Positions 35,529 through 44,827 of a stretch of 64,000 bases of DNA are shown here, in pieces. Each line of letters begins with the position of its first letter. Positions within the stretch are counted from its first letter, which is position 1. The DNA is from an uncultured Lachnospiraceae bacterium (GTDB taxonomy: Bacteria > Bacillota > Clostridia > Lachnospirales > Lachnospiraceae), in the NCBI GenBank assembly GCA_910586725.1, contig CAJUJL010000001.1:1-64000 (forward strand), written 5' to 3'. Position numbers and translations under genes: made by a program. The notes beneath the pieces are model-generated. The model was not told where the DNA came from. It made no database searches and saw only the letters and a list, made by a program, of their open reading frames with translations.

Positions 35529-35865
35529 TGGACCAGACGGGAATCGAACCCGTGTCCAAAAACCAATCCCCTGTCCTTCTACGAGCGTAGTTTATTGTTT
35601 GTCATTCCCTCCGCGGGGCTTGAATAAACACAATCCCCGGTTTAGTAGCTTCATCATACGCCCACATACGCAAAGCTTAATATGTGTCGTTTCCCGCGTC
35701 ATCGAAGCCTGGATCCCAAAGCACGGGTACTCCGGGTCAGACTGCTGCAACTAGGCAGCGTAAGCTAAATTATCGTTAGCGTTTAATTTTAAGTTTGGCA
35801 TTTGACGCATCCCATGCGGCTCGCTTCTCCAGCTTCATAATCCCTGTCGAAACCTTTACTGGCCC
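35529..35865 (-). ncRNA. ssrA: Transfer-messenger RNA (tmRNA)
   Basis: A 337-nt tmRNA that rescues stalled ribosomes with SmpB. The tRNA-like end is complete: 5' GGGCCAG pairs with 3' CTGGTCC, and a T-arm GGTTCGATTCCCG precedes it; CCA is not encoded. The reading frame before the TAG stop encodes ANDNLAYAA (resume codon probably GCT), a plausible degradation tag, with the option of a longer tag upstream. It is transcribed downstream of smpB, as is common in Firmicutes, and has its own promoter. Confidence 0.95.
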
Positions 35866-35880
35866 TTATTCTGAATGATT

Positions 35881-35909
35881 ATTATATCTGAAATTACACA
35901 GACGGTCAA
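35881..35909 (-). promoter_or_regulatory. Promoter of ssrA
   Basis: On the minus strand TTGACC and TATAAT are separated by 17 bp, ending about 15 nt before the tmRNA 5' end. Confidence 0.8.
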
Positions 35910-35913
35910 CCGT

Positions 35914-36381
35914 CTAATACAAATTTTTCACTTTAAAATCTCTTTCCGATTCTCTTCTCTGGTCCTTTTTGGCAATGTCCTGTCGTTTGTCATAAAGTTT
36001 CTTTCCTTTGGCAAGCGCAATCTGCACTTTTACAAGGCTTCCTTTCAGATATACCTCTACGGGAACCAGCGTATACCCCTTTTCCGCAATCTTTTGCTGT
36101 AATTTTAAAATCTCCTTTTTATGCATCAAAAGCTTCTTCGGCCTAAGAGGGTCTTTATTAAAAATATTGCCTTTCTCATAGGGAGAAATATGCATTCCAT
36201 AAACAATTACTTCTCCGTTTTCTATCCGGATAAAAGCTTCTTTCACGCTGCATTTGCCCATGCGCAGGGATTTTACCTCCGTTCCGTGCAGACAGACGCC
36301 GGTTTCATAAAGCTCCTCCAGAAAATAATCATGTCTTGCTTTTTTGTTGTTCGCAATCATCTTTATGCTTTCTTTTGCCAT
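35914..36381 (-). CDS. smpB: SsrA-binding protein
   Basis: SmpB carries tmRNA into the A site of stalled ribosomes. The 155-residue protein has the family features IANNKKARHDYFLEELYETG, the GTEVKSLR motif, MHISPYEKGNIF and a basic C-terminal tail (ALAKGKKLYDKRQDIAKKD) that follows the mRNA channel. It overlaps the end of rnr by 19 nt and lies directly upstream of ssrA. Confidence 0.97.
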   Translation of the reverse strand: MAKESIKMIANNKKARHDYFLEELYETGVCLHGTEVKSLRMGKCSVKEAFIRIENGEVIVYGMHISPYEKGNIFNKDPLRPKKLLMHKKEILKLQQKIAEKGYTLVPVEVYLKGSLVKVQIALAKGKKLYDKRQDIAKKDQRRESERDFKVKNLY

Positions 36382-38519
36382 ACCGTTTCCCCCTGTTGCT
36401 CTGCCAGTTCAAAGTCAATCGTTCTTTGCAGAAGATCTGTTGAAACTACTGTTACTTTCACTTTTTGTCCCAGTTTATACCGGCGGTTTGTTACCCTGCC
36501 CGCCAGTTCATACGTACTTTCCAGATACTCATAATAATCATCGGTAAGCGACGTGATATGCACAAGCCCTTCCACCGTATTGGGCAGTTCGATATACAGC
36601 CCCCAAGCGGTTACTCCGGAAATTACGCCTTCAAATTCTTCTCCTATAAAGTGAGACATATATTCCGTTTTTTTCATTTTTTCGGTTTCCCGTTCCGCCT
36701 CGTCGGCACGGCGTTCCGTTTCACTCGAATGTTTCGCGACTTCCGGCAGTATTTTGTCGTAATGCTCCGTTCTTTTCTCATTCATCCTGCCTCTTAGGCA
36801 GTCTTTGATGATCCGGTGAATCTGCAGATCCGGATACCGACGGATCGGCGACGTAAAATGACAGTAATACGGAGCCGCCAGCCCAAAATGTCCTGAACCG
36901 ATAACCGAATATCTCGCCTGCTTCATCGAACGCAGCGTCAGTCTGCTTATCAAAAGCTCTTCCGGGGAACCTTCGATTTTCTGCAAAAGCTTCTGCAACT
37001 CTTTGGGATGGATTTCATCCTGACCGATGTGGATGGAGTAGCCGAAGTTATTGATAAACGCAGATAATTTTTGTATTTTTTCACTGTCCGGATTATCGTG
37101 GGTACGATACACAAACGGCGCCTGCTGCCAGAAAAAATCTTCCGCAACCGTCTCGTTCGCAATCAGCATGAAATCTTCGATTATTTTTGTAGCCGCGTTG
37201 CGCTCATAAGGCCTGATTTCTACCGGATGCCCTTTTTCATCCAAAGTAATCTTCGTCTCCGGAAAATCAAAATCCACGGAACCGCGTTTTCTGCGTTTTT
37301 CGCGGAGAATCCCGGCCAGCTTTTGCATCTGCTGAAACATCGGCACAAAATCCCGGTATTCATCCATAAGGGCTGCATCGCCGTCTTCCAGTATTTTTTT
37401 TACATCCGTATAGCTCATGCGGCGGTCTACACGGATCACCGTTTCTTTGATTTTGTGGTCTACGACCTTTCCTTTTGGATCAATCGTCATAATGCAGCTT
37501 AACGCCAGACGGTCTTCCCCCTGGTTAAGCGAGCAGATTCCGTTTGAAAGCGTATGGGGCAGCATCGGTATCACACGGTCCACCAGATAAACGCTGGTTC
37601 CGCGCTCTAACGCTTCCACATCCAGCGCGCTGCGCTCCTGCACATAGTTTGTCACATCGGCAATGTGCACGCCCAGACAGTACATACCGTCTTCTTCTGT
37701 CAGCGAAACGGCATCGTCCAAATCCTTCGCGTCTTCGCCGTCGATGGTCACCATCCGCCAGTCTCTGATGTCCATACGCCCGGCCATATCGGCCGAAGAC
37801 ACCTCTCTGGCCACTCGTTCGGCCTGATTCAAAACCTTTACCGGAAATTCCATCGGAAGATCATATGCCCGGATCAAAGAAAGAATATCTGTTCCGGGAT
37901 CGTTGATATGCCCCAGAATCTCGACTACTTTTCCTTCCGGCTTTTTTTGGCTGCTGCCGTAATCGGTAATTTCAACTACCGTTTTATGTCCCGTCACAGC
38001 GCCTTTGGAACGCTCTTTCGGAATAAATATATCCTGCCCTAACCTTGTGTCGTCCGGCACGACAAACCCGAAGTTCTGGCTTGCCTGGTACGTCCCGATC
38101 ACCTGCCTTAGGCCATGGGAAAGAACTTTTACAATCGTTCCCTCCCGGCGTTTTCCCGTAAGCGACGGAGCAATCGCCACCTGAACGGTATCCATATGAA
38201 TCGCGCCGTTCACCTGACCGGCCGGGATAAATATTTCCTCTTCTTCTCCCTCAATTGCCACAAACCCGTATCCTCTTGCATGACGCGTAAACGTTCCTGT
38301 ATAAATACGCCCTTTCGCTTTGGAAAACCTGCCTCTTTTTGATACTTCTATTTTACCTTCCGCAAGCAGGGCGTTTAAGACTTCCTCAAGCTCTCCCCGC
38401 TGTTCTTTGGCAACGGAAAGCAAAACGGCCATCTCTTTCACCTTCATCGGAACATACAATGGATCGCGGATCAGATCGTATATGACTTTTTTACGTTTCT
38501 CAAGCTGTTCTTTTTCCAT
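36363..38519 (-). CDS. rnr: Ribonuclease R
   Basis: RNase R is a processive 3'-5' exoribonuclease that degrades structured RNA and non-stop mRNAs freed by trans-translation. The 718-residue protein contains an N-terminal winged-helix region, cold-shock domains (about 70-220, FTRHARGYGFVAIEG), the RNB catalytic domain with TIDGEDAKDLDDAVSL and HIADVTNYV, and a C-terminal S1 domain (about 630-705). The start has AGGAGAATC. It belongs to the secG-rnr-smpB-ssrA cluster. Confidence 0.96.
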   Translation of the reverse strand: MEKEQLEKRKKVIYDLIRDPLYVPMKVKEMAVLLSVAKEQRGELEEVLNALLAEGKIEVSKRGRFSKAKGRIYTGTFTRHARGYGFVAIEGEEEEIFIPAGQVNGAIHMDTVQVAIAPSLTGKRREGTIVKVLSHGLRQVIGTYQASQNFGFVVPDDTRLGQDIFIPKERSKGAVTGHKTVVEITDYGSSQKKPEGKVVEILGHINDPGTDILSLIRAYDLPMEFPVKVLNQAERVAREVSSADMAGRMDIRDWRMVTIDGEDAKDLDDAVSLTEEDGMYCLGVHIADVTNYVQERSALDVEALERGTSVYLVDRVIPMLPHTLSNGICSLNQGEDRLALSCIMTIDPKGKVVDHKIKETVIRVDRRMSYTDVKKILEDGDAALMDEYRDFVPMFQQMQKLAGILREKRRKRGSVDFDFPETKITLDEKGHPVEIRPYERNAATKIIEDFMLIANETVAEDFFWQQAPFVYRTHDNPDSEKIQKLSAFINNFGYSIHIGQDEIHPKELQKLLQKIEGSPEELLISRLTLRSMKQARYSVIGSGHFGLAAPYYCHFTSPIRRYPDLQIHRIIKDCLRGRMNEKRTEHYDKILPEVAKHSSETERRADEAERETEKMKKTEYMSHFIGEEFEGVISGVTAWGLYIELPNTVEGLVHITSLTDDYYEYLESTYELAGRVTNRRYKLGQKVKVTVVSTDLLQRTIDFELAEQQGETVWQKKA

Positions 38520-38598
38520 GATTCTCCTTTTATAAAATATACAATAGTTGCAAACTTCAAACAGACAGAATCTCTTCTGTAAATGAAATCCCGTGAAT

Positions 38599-38630
38599 TA
38601 AAAAAGGCTGCCGGTTACACGACAGCCTTA
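38599..38630 (-). terminator. Hairpin after secG
   Basis: AGGCTG and CAGCCT flank a 12-nt loop and are followed on the minus strand by TTTTTTAA. Readthrough to rnr is still likely, since rnr has no other promoter that I can see. Confidence 0.7.
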
Positions 38631-38633
38631 TCT

Positions 38634-38873
38634 TTAAAAACTTCCAATATTCAGTATTCCGGAAATCAGCATAAATAATACTACCAGAGCTTTGGTGAAT
38701 TTTACAAGCATTCCTTCCATGGAACGGCCCTTGTTCTTGCCCCAGTAGGTGTCTGCCGCGCCTGAAATCGCGCCAAGTCCCGCCGACTTACCTTCCTGCA
38801 TCAGAATAATCACTGTCAATACCAGACATATCAAAATAAATACTATTGTTACAATCGTTTTTGCTGTAGCCAC
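38634..38873 (-). CDS. secG: Preprotein translocase subunit SecG
   Basis: SecG is the small accessory subunit of the SecYEG translocon. The 79-residue protein has two membrane helices and the conserved cytoplasmic loop LMQEGKSAGLGAISGAADT. The start is a GTG with AGGAGG 8 nt upstream. The promoter is at 38924-38952. Confidence 0.95.
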   Translation of the reverse strand: MATAKTIVTIVFILICLVLTVIILMQEGKSAGLGAISGAADTYWGKNKGRSMEGMLVKFTKALVVLFMLISGILNIGSF

Positions 38874-38923
38874 TGGTAATTCCTCCTGAAATCTGTTCTT
38901 TATCGATCTTCATAACTTCTGAC

Positions 38924-38952
38924 AGTATAACATATGCATTCTGATTTTTCAA
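38924..38952 (-). promoter_or_regulatory. Predicted promoter of secG-rnr-smpB
   Basis: On the minus strand TTGAAA and TATACT are separated by 17 bp. Confidence 0.7.
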
Positions 38953-38967
38953 CTGCAAATTCCATAA

Positions 38968-40290
38968 TTATTTGCAAAAATCATTTCCCGGATATACGGA
39001 TATTCCTGAAAGCTCCTCTTCGATTCTAAGAAGCCGGTTGTATTTTGCCACGCGGTCCGTTCTGCATGGAGCGCCTGTTTTGATCTGTCCGCAGTTTAGC
39101 GCAACGGCCAGATCTGCAATCGTCGTATCTTCCGTCTCGCCGGACCGATGGGAAACGACAGCCGTATACCCCGCTCTGTGCGCCGTCTGTATCGCCTCCA
39201 TCGTTTCGGTCAACGTGCCGATCTGATTGAGCTTGATTAAAATGGAATTCCCGCAGCCGCGTTCAATCCCTTTTTTTAGCCGCTTTGTGTTTGTCACAAA
39301 CAAATCGTCTCCTACAAGCTGGACTTTCCCGCCCAGGCGGTCGGTCAGCTTTCGAAATCCGTCCCAGTCCTCTTCGTCCAATCCGTCCTCTATGGAAACC
39401 AGGGGATACTTGCTGCAAAGCTCCTCGTACAACAAAATCATTTCTTCCGTACTGCGCATAACCGTATCCTGGTTTAAAATCCGGCTTTCACCTTCAAAAT
39501 AATACATGCCCTTCTTTTTGTCATATAACTCGGACGCCGCCGCATCCATTGCAAATACAATATCTTTGCCGCACGCATAACCTGCCGCATCAACTGCCCT
39601 GGTCAAATATTCAAACACTTCAAACGCGTCTTTTAAATCCGGCGCAAAACCGCCCTCATCTCCTACCGCGGTAGATTTCCGGTCTTCCGCCAGAATTTTT
39701 TTCAAAGCATGATACACTTCCGCTCCCATGCGCAGCGCTTCCCGAAAAGATTTCGCGCCCACCGGCATAATCATAAATTCCTGAAAATCCACCGTATTTC
39801 TGGCATGTTTTCCGCCGTTTAAAATATTCATCATCGGAACCGGAAGCTCATGGGCAAACGTACCTCCCAAATATTGATACAACGGCAGATGCAGCGCATT
39901 GGCAGCCGCTTTTGCAACTGCTATGGATACCCCGAGTATGGCGTTTGCGCCCAGGCGCTTTTTATTATCCGTGCCGTCCAGACAAATCAGGCTTTCGTCT
40001 GTTTTTGTCTGCTCCAGCGCGTTTTGGCCGATCAGTTCTTTGGCTATTTTTTCATTGATATGCGAAACTGCTTTCTTCACTCCGGCGCCGCCGTACCGCT
40101 TCTCTTCGTCCCGAAGCTCCACCGCCTCAAACTGTCCGGTAGACGCGCCGGAAGGAACCGCCGCCCTGCCGACGGAAATGCGTTTCGTCTCGTGGTTTTT
40201 GACGGTAACCTCCGCCTCTACGGTAGGATTCCCTCTCGAATCCATGATTTCCCGTCCGTGTACTTTTACAATTTCCAGATATGCTCTCAT
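38968..40290 (-). CDS. eno: Enolase
   Basis: Enolase interconverts 2-phosphoglycerate and phosphoenolpyruvate. The 440-residue protein has the standard signposts: MDSRGNPTVEAEV, VPSGASTGQFEAVELRD, AVGDEGGFAP, VSIEDGLDEEDWDG, VGDDLFVTN, ILIKLNQIGT and VVSHRSGETEDTTIADLAVA. One loop reads NGGKHARNTVDFQEFM where most enolases have HADN; the catalytic His and the QEFM strand are intact. The start has AAAGGAG. It sits downstream of the unknown membrane protein with a 63-nt gap. Confidence 0.96.
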   Translation of the reverse strand: MRAYLEIVKVHGREIMDSRGNPTVEAEVTVKNHETKRISVGRAAVPSGASTGQFEAVELRDEEKRYGGAGVKKAVSHINEKIAKELIGQNALEQTKTDESLICLDGTDNKKRLGANAILGVSIAVAKAAANALHLPLYQYLGGTFAHELPVPMMNILNGGKHARNTVDFQEFMIMPVGAKSFREALRMGAEVYHALKKILAEDRKSTAVGDEGGFAPDLKDAFEVFEYLTRAVDAAGYACGKDIVFAMDAAASELYDKKKGMYYFEGESRILNQDTVMRSTEEMILLYEELCSKYPLVSIEDGLDEEDWDGFRKLTDRLGGKVQLVGDDLFVTNTKRLKKGIERGCGNSILIKLNQIGTLTETMEAIQTAHRAGYTAVVSHRSGETEDTTIADLAVALNCGQIKTGAPCRTDRVAKYNRLLRIEEELSGISVYPGNDFCK

Positions 40291-40353
40291 ACTAGGCTCC
40301 TTTTGCTCTTATTTTCTCCTAGTATTTACCTGAAATCAAAATTTATACGCAGA

Positions 40354-41997
40354 TTACGGTATGGACATAACGGTGCAGATCCCGCTCTCGGCCATTTCAT
40401 ATTCAATCGAAATCGTATCTCCAACCTTATATTTTACGATTTCGACAAGCGTCGTATCCGAAACATTGACGTCAAAAATCTCATCAGAATTCTCCAGGCA
40501 GACGTAATAATGCGTATTTCCTTCTATCACGACGGGCGCGATGGAAGCAATTTTACCTTCCGCCACATCAAATACGCCCGTGCTGCCGTTTTTCGTAATT
40601 CCGTTTGTCGTCAGCAGTCTCACATATGACTTTTCACACTCCTGAACGGTATCTCCGATGGCAACCCACTGGTATTTCTGAACATTGACCATCGCATATT
40701 TTTTTACCAGTCCGGCCCCGTCTTTTAACGCCATAAAGTAAGTCGGCTCGCCGGAAATATTCAGAAGAAGCGGAAATGAAGCTCTGTAGCCTAAGTTTTG
40801 CACCTGCCCTTCCGCAGAAGACATAGCCGAATCTTCAATCGCGCCCTCCACCGTATAAAATTTTGTTTCCATAGTCCTCTGGTTCATCAGGACAAATCCT
40901 ACGTTGGACTGGTCGCCGCTGACCGATGTAATTCCGGTATATACCCACACATCGTCTTCCAGCGCAATGTAATTGTAGCCGTTGGTCGCCTGAAGGCAGT
41001 CTTTCTGCCCCAAAACACTGTTAAAAAATCCATGCTTTAACGTACCGTAGTAATTGTAAAGCCCCGTCAGAAGTTCCGCGGAATATACTTTATCCACCCA
41101 ATTGGGCACATCCTGCACGTCATATTCTTCGCATTCACCGTTGATCGCGTTACAAAGCACCACTGTTCCGATCGTCTGCCCTCCAAAAAGCCCGATGTTA
41201 AATTTTTTCACCGGACAGACCCAATACGGCGTTCCTTCGTCATTGATTTCAAAGAAAATCTGATCGTCAAAAATATAAGTCGGATAATGAAAACGCAAAT
41301 GTCTGTAAATATTGCGGTTAAAATACTCTGACTCCGAATAGCGAATGCCTTCCGTTAATTTTACGCACTCCGTATTCTGCGTCGCCATATCAATCCGGAT
41401 GTATGCCGGAATCCCCTGGCTCTGGTTCGTCAGCCATTTAATCGGGCTGGCATATACAAGGGGCGCAACGCGCACCGGCGTATCCTGGTAATTGATCTGC
41501 GTATACTCGCTGCTCACCTCAAACTGAGATACCATATCCACCATGCTGCCCATTTTCCGGTTTCCCAAAAGCTCCGCTGAATTTTTGTCCAAAAGCGGAA
41601 TCGTCTTGTAGCTCACTTCTTTAATATCCCTGGAAAAGTCACTGTTTTCTACCGTAAGAAGCTTCTGGTATTTGCCCGCGTTTACAATGGGAGACGACAA
41701 AAGGGATCCAACCAAAAATATCGCCCCGACAATTACAAAGAGCGCAATTCCCGCTTTGACTGCCCTGGACTGAAGTATGAGGTCTTTGGGCCTGAACGAA
41801 ACGCTCATATCTTTTTTAGCTTCTTTTCTTATCTGCACAAATGCGCCCGCCGCTGTACATGCGGCAATCAGAAACAACAGACACTGCCAGAATCCCACGG
41901 AATGGATGTTCACCGCCGGAAGCGCAACATAATAATATACTCCTACTGCCAATAGCGCAATCACTGCGGCTATTATTTTTTTTACCGTTTTACTCAT
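40354..41997 (-). CDS. Membrane protein of unknown function
   Basis: I do not recognise this 547-residue protein. It has three hydrophobic segments in the first 110 residues (KIIAAVIALLAVGVYYYVAL, FWQCLLFLIAACTAAGAFV, AGIALFVIVGAIFLVGSL). A large region without further helices follows, beta-rich with repeated GxxxYxxxxx-type aromatic strands, which would lie outside the membrane or in the cytoplasm depending on topology. No catalytic motif is visible. It begins 15 nt after the GTPase-NYN gene on the same strand, so it is probably co-transcribed and may be linked to it. Confidence 0.75.
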   Translation of the reverse strand: MSKTVKKIIAAVIALLAVGVYYYVALPAVNIHSVGFWQCLLFLIAACTAAGAFVQIRKEAKKDMSVSFRPKDLILQSRAVKAGIALFVIVGAIFLVGSLLSSPIVNAGKYQKLLTVENSDFSRDIKEVSYKTIPLLDKNSAELLGNRKMGSMVDMVSQFEVSSEYTQINYQDTPVRVAPLVYASPIKWLTNQSQGIPAYIRIDMATQNTECVKLTEGIRYSESEYFNRNIYRHLRFHYPTYIFDDQIFFEINDEGTPYWVCPVKKFNIGLFGGQTIGTVVLCNAINGECEEYDVQDVPNWVDKVYSAELLTGLYNYYGTLKHGFFNSVLGQKDCLQATNGYNYIALEDDVWVYTGITSVSGDQSNVGFVLMNQRTMETKFYTVEGAIEDSAMSSAEGQVQNLGYRASFPLLLNISGEPTYFMALKDGAGLVKKYAMVNVQKYQWVAIGDTVQECEKSYVRLLTTNGITKNGSTGVFDVAEGKIASIAPVVIEGNTHYYVCLENSDEIFDVNVSDTTLVEIVKYKVGDTISIEYEMAESGICTVMSIP

Positions 41998-42012
41998 GTT
42001 CTTTTTTCCTTT

Positions 42013-44703
42013 CTACTTTGTGAATGCTTCCTGCATCTGTTCCCTGACTTCTTTTGCCACGCCATCCATCAGATAATTGCGGGCTCCGTTGGTATTTTTC
42101 TTATATTCTTCCTGAATATCCTGGTTCAAACGAACCATTTCCTGCCAGAAATCCTGTGCCGATAACAGCCGGCAGCCGGCTCCGCGGATAATGATCTGCT
42201 CCATACCGTCCGAAGTTGCAACCGTAACGTGGTATTTATCCGCATTGTCATGGGCAAATTTTTCAATATAGGCGTCTGCCGTCTCCGCTTCTTTGGTAAA
42301 TACGACATGGATATTATGATAATCGGAAATCTCCGTTTGATGCTCCGCTACCCGGTATGCGTCAAATACCGCAATCAGATGACAGTTTTGCATTGCCTGA
42401 TAATTGCATAGCAGATCCAAAAGCCTCCCCCTCGCTCCAGCGATATTTTCTTTTGCAAGTTCTCTCAATTCCTCCCAGGCATATAGGATATTATACCCGT
42501 CTACAAGCAGATATTCTTCTTTCCGCTCTTCTTTTCTGGGCTTCCGGGAAGCGGCATTTCCCGACTCTAAGGCCGAAATGCGTTTTACGGATTTATATCT
42601 TCTTTTGGGAACCGACGGATCCCGTCTGTTGGCTCCCGATGTTCTTGACAGGATCGCGTCCACTTCCTCCGCATCGATCCATTCCTCCGTCTCATAAAAA
42701 CTCTGTTTCACACCGCCCTCTTCCGGCTTTTCCACCGTCTTTTTCGGCAGAGCGCTTTCTAAATGCATCCATTCCGCAACATGGTCCCACTCAATAACCG
42801 TTCCTGCGCCATGAGAACAAAATACGGAAGAGGAAGGATTCTCAACATCAGCTCCCGCATCATAGCCGATTTCTCTGACCGCTTCTTCCTGATTACGGCA
42901 CAAATCATAGCCTCCGTAGCTTAAAAACAATCTGCCTCTTCCTTTTGTATAAGCTGAAACCTCCTTTGCATACTCCTGCATCGCAGACACCGGAGCTTTA
43001 CCGGCAAGCGCCGCGTATTCATCTGTCATTTCCGGTCCCTGCATCGTCCCTAAGCGCATCTTTATATCCGTCATTGTCCGTCCCAGACATTCTTCCGGAA
43101 CTTCTAAGCGGTACGTGTAGTAAGGTTCCAAAAGAATGCTTTCCGTCTGCATCAGTCCCTGACGCACCGCCCGGTAAACCGCCTGTCTGAAATCCCCGCC
43201 TTCCGTGTGCTTTTGATGCGCCCTGCCCGATACAAGCGTGATTTTCATATCCGTAATGGCGGAACCTGTAAGCGTTCCGATATGCGCTTTCTCTTTCAAA
43301 TGCGTCAGGATCAGACGCTGCCAGTTTTTATCAAGGAGATCTTCACTGCAGTCCGCCGCAAAAACAAGTCCGCTGCCACGTTCTCCCGGCTCGAGCAGCA
43401 AATGCACTTCCGCATAATGGCGCAGCGGCTCAAAGTGTCCCACGCCTTCCACCATCTCCGCAATTGTCTCCTTATAAACAATATGTCCTGCGTCAAACCC
43501 AATTTCCACTCCAAACCTGTCCCATACCTGTTTCTTTAAAATCTCGGTCTGCACTTCTCCCATAACCTGGACTAAAATTTCCTGATGCGTTTCATTCCAG
43601 AGCAAGTGAAGCTCCGGTTCCTCTTCTTCCAGCTGGCGCAGCTTTGGCAGTATCTGCACGGCATCGCAGCTTTTCGGAAGCAAAATCCGATATGTCAACA
43701 CGGGATCCAAAACCGGCAGAATAGAATCTTCTTCCGTTCCAAGCCCTTCGCCGGGATACGTCCGGGAAAGGCCGACAACGGCGCAAATGCCTCCCGCGTC
43801 AACTTCATGAACCGTCTCGTATTTCGCTCCGGAATAAATCCGGATCTGGCTTACTTTTTCCTCCCACCCTTTCTTTTCATCCCTGAGAGCTTCTCTGACT
43901 TTCAGTCTTCCTCCTGTAATTTTCAAGTATGTCAGCCGCTGCCCCGACTCATCCCTTGCAATTTTAAATACCTTAGCGCCAAATTCAGGCGAATAGTCCT
44001 TTTGTCTGCTATATCTGCAAAATCCCTGTAAAAATTCCGTCACGCCCTCGTATTTGAGCGCGGAACCAAAATAACAGGGAATTATTTTTCTTTGCACGAT
44101 CATTTTTTGGATCAAATCATCTTCCACTGTCCCGGATGAAAGATATTCTTCCAGCGCGTTTTCACTGCACATGGCGATTTCTTCCCAAAATTGCACGCTC
44201 TCCGTATCGTCAAACGCTATACATCCGTCTGAAAGCTGCGTCTTTAATTGCCGCAGGATTTTCTGCCGGTCGGTATCCGGCTGATCCATTTTGTTTACGA
44301 ACAGAAAAACCGGAATCCGGTATTTTTGCAGCAGACGCCACAACGTCCTTGTATGTCCCTGTATGCCGTCCGACCCGCTTATGATCAGTATGGCATAGTC
44401 AAGCGCCTGAAGCGTCCGTTCCATTTCGGCCGAAAAATCCACATGGCCCGGCGTATCCAGCAGCGTGATCGTATCATCCGAAAGCTTAATACACGCCTGT
44501 TTGGAAAAAATCGTGATGCCTCTTTCCTTCTCATACGCATAGGTATCCAGATATGCATCCTTTCTGTCCACCCTTCCCATTTGGCGAATCATCCCGCCTG
44601 CATATAACAGCCCTTCGGAAAGCGTCGTTTTACCGGCGTCCACATGGGCCAGCAGACCGGCGCATATATGTTTTTTGGTTTTTTTCGAATCCTGCCCGCC
44701 CAT
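42013..44703 (-). CDS. TetM-like translation GTPase fused to a Rae1/YacP-type NYN nuclease
   Basis: The 896-residue protein joins two known parts. Residues about 1-640 are an EF-G/TetM-type translation GTPase: AHVDAGKTT (G1), LLDTPGHVDF (G3), FVNKMDQPD (G4), then domains II-V with EPLRHYAEVHLLLEPGERGSG and ILLEPYYTYRLEVPEECLG. After a charged linker (about 645-730), residues 731-890 are a NYN nuclease like B. subtilis Rae1 (YacP): YLLVDGYNILYAWEEL, AVFDAYRV, FTKEAETADAYIEK, ATSDGMEQ, with acidic residues (Asp735 and others) retained. The domain IV tip reads HQKHTEGGDF rather than the TetM resistance loop, so tetracycline resistance is unlikely. A ribosome-targeted mRNase is the inferred role. 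The start follows GGAGGCGTATTT. Confidence 0.9.
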   Translation of the reverse strand: MGGQDSKKTKKHICAGLLAHVDAGKTTLSEGLLYAGGMIRQMGRVDRKDAYLDTYAYEKERGITIFSKQACIKLSDDTITLLDTPGHVDFSAEMERTLQALDYAILIISGSDGIQGHTRTLWRLLQKYRIPVFLFVNKMDQPDTDRQKILRQLKTQLSDGCIAFDDTESVQFWEEIAMCSENALEEYLSSGTVEDDLIQKMIVQRKIIPCYFGSALKYEGVTEFLQGFCRYSRQKDYSPEFGAKVFKIARDESGQRLTYLKITGGRLKVREALRDEKKGWEEKVSQIRIYSGAKYETVHEVDAGGICAVVGLSRTYPGEGLGTEEDSILPVLDPVLTYRILLPKSCDAVQILPKLRQLEEEEPELHLLWNETHQEILVQVMGEVQTEILKKQVWDRFGVEIGFDAGHIVYKETIAEMVEGVGHFEPLRHYAEVHLLLEPGERGSGLVFAADCSEDLLDKNWQRLILTHLKEKAHIGTLTGSAITDMKITLVSGRAHQKHTEGGDFRQAVYRAVRQGLMQTESILLEPYYTYRLEVPEECLGRTMTDIKMRLGTMQGPEMTDEYAALAGKAPVSAMQEYAKEVSAYTKGRGRLFLSYGGYDLCRNQEEAVREIGYDAGADVENPSSSVFCSHGAGTVIEWDHVAEWMHLESALPKKTVEKPEEGGVKQSFYETEEWIDAEEVDAILSRTSGANRRDPSVPKRRYKSVKRISALESGNAASRKPRKEERKEEYLLVDGYNILYAWEELRELAKENIAGARGRLLDLLCNYQAMQNCHLIAVFDAYRVAEHQTEISDYHNIHVVFTKEAETADAYIEKFAHDNADKYHVTVATSDGMEQIIIRGAGCRLLSAQDFWQEMVRLNQDIQEEYKKNTNGARNYLMDGVAKEVREQMQEAFTK

Positions 44704-44737
44704 AAATACGCCTCCTTCCGCGTTACTATATTTTTTC

Positions 44738-44766
44738 AGTATAGCACAAGACCATACGATAGTCGA
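44738..44766 (-). promoter_or_regulatory. Predicted promoter of the GTPase-NYN gene
   Basis: On the minus strand TCGACT and TATACT are separated by 17 bp; the leader would be about 30 nt. Confidence 0.5.
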
Positions 44767-44780
44767 GATGCTTCGTCCGG

Positions 44781-44827
44781 ATTAAAAATAATACATCCCG
44801 AATATCTCAACCATATCCGGAATGTAT
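44781..44827 (-). terminator. Terminator downstream of the HEAT-repeat methyltransferase
   Basis: On the minus strand ATACATTCCGGATAT and ATATTCGGGATGTAT form a 15-bp stem (two G-U pairs) around 7 nt, followed by TATTTTTAAT. It separates the methyltransferase from the GTPase gene. Confidence 0.8.

Noticed and set aside
35440..35530. c-di-GMP riboswitch before the chemotaxis receptor
   Set aside because: The region forms a short GTCCGC/GCGGAC hairpin but lacks the conserved core of known c-di-GMP aptamers; it is probably 3' flank of the tmRNA.
38968..40290. Inactive enolase because of the HARN loop
   Set aside because: The substituted position is variable among enolases and all catalytic signposts are present.
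42013..44703. Tetracycline-resistance gene (TetM/O/W) annotation
   Set aside because: The overall fold fits, but the domain IV loop lacks the Y-S-P-V-S tip and the protein carries a C-terminal nuclease, so a chromosomal translation factor is more likely.
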